From Fragilaria crotonensis (taxonomy: Eukaryota; Bacillariophyta; Fragilariophyceae; Fragilariales; Fragilariaceae), in contig JAKSYS010000042.1 of NCBI GenBank assembly GCA_022925895.1, positions 1 to 64,000 of the forward strand: 64,000 nt of DNA, given 5' to 3'. Each line of letters begins with the position of its first letter. Position 1 is the stretch's first letter. A program made the position numbers and the translations under genes. Below are positions 63,966 through 64,000 of this stretch, piece by piece. The notes below the pieces were generated by a model. It saw nothing but the letters and a program-made list of their open reading frames with translations, made no database searches and was not told where the DNA came from.

Positions 63966-64000
63966 AGTCTCACAATTATATTTCACAACCCACATCAAAA

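Overview
The window looks like nuclear DNA of a diatom (stramenopile), most likely a pennate one. The evidence is eukaryotic genes with none to two short GT-AG introns (65-285 bp); a nucleus-encoded sigma-70 factor whose leader has a hydrophobic signal followed by a Phe-start transit-like segment, as in secondary red plastids; a divergent H2A/H2B pair; and decayed Ty1/copia sequence. The species is not identified.

Positions 1-47,260 are gene-rich. In order they hold: Rab2 (+), a CCCH-finger/WD40 protein (-), COPI alpha subunit (+), a secreted 2H-type protein (-), an ABCG half-transporter (-), a glutathionyl-hydroquinone-reductase-like GST with a long N-terminal extension (-), a CobS-CobT fusion for cobalamin lower-loop assembly (+), LTV1 (-), a dienelactone-hydrolase-like protein (+), a DRS1/DDX27 helicase with a DECD box (+), MAT1 of TFIIH/CAK (-), NEMF/Rqc2 (+), an unresolved multi-exon gene (-), a plastid sigma factor (-), H2B (-)/H2A (+), an unknown secreted protein (-), an SLC44/CTL-like transporter (+) and a 1549-aa coiled-coil protein (-). 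Several products are housekeeping functions in ribosome biogenesis and quality control (LTV1, DRS1, NEMF) or vesicle traffic (Rab2, COPI). Neighbours are not organised as operons; most pairs are convergent or divergent.

Between genes there are GTAC-rich low-complexity islands, an 8-bp minisatellite, a 51-52-bp repeat trio behind the CobS-CobT gene, and transposon-like inverted-repeat elements. One 1.95-kb element flanked by TTA contains a second complete 1.23-kb TTA-flanked element. A separate 1.1-kb element has perfect 37-bp inverted repeats bounded by TTAA. Both histone genes carry the same 16-nt hairpin just after the stop codon, which matches the architecture of the replication-dependent histone mRNA stem-loop.

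Positions 47,300-64,000 are gene-poor and repeat-rich. They hold a roughly 180-bp satellite, a broken Ty1/copia reverse transcriptase-RNase H on the minus strand, other decayed coding segments that look mobile-element derived, and many short tandem duplications. I found no intact gene there.
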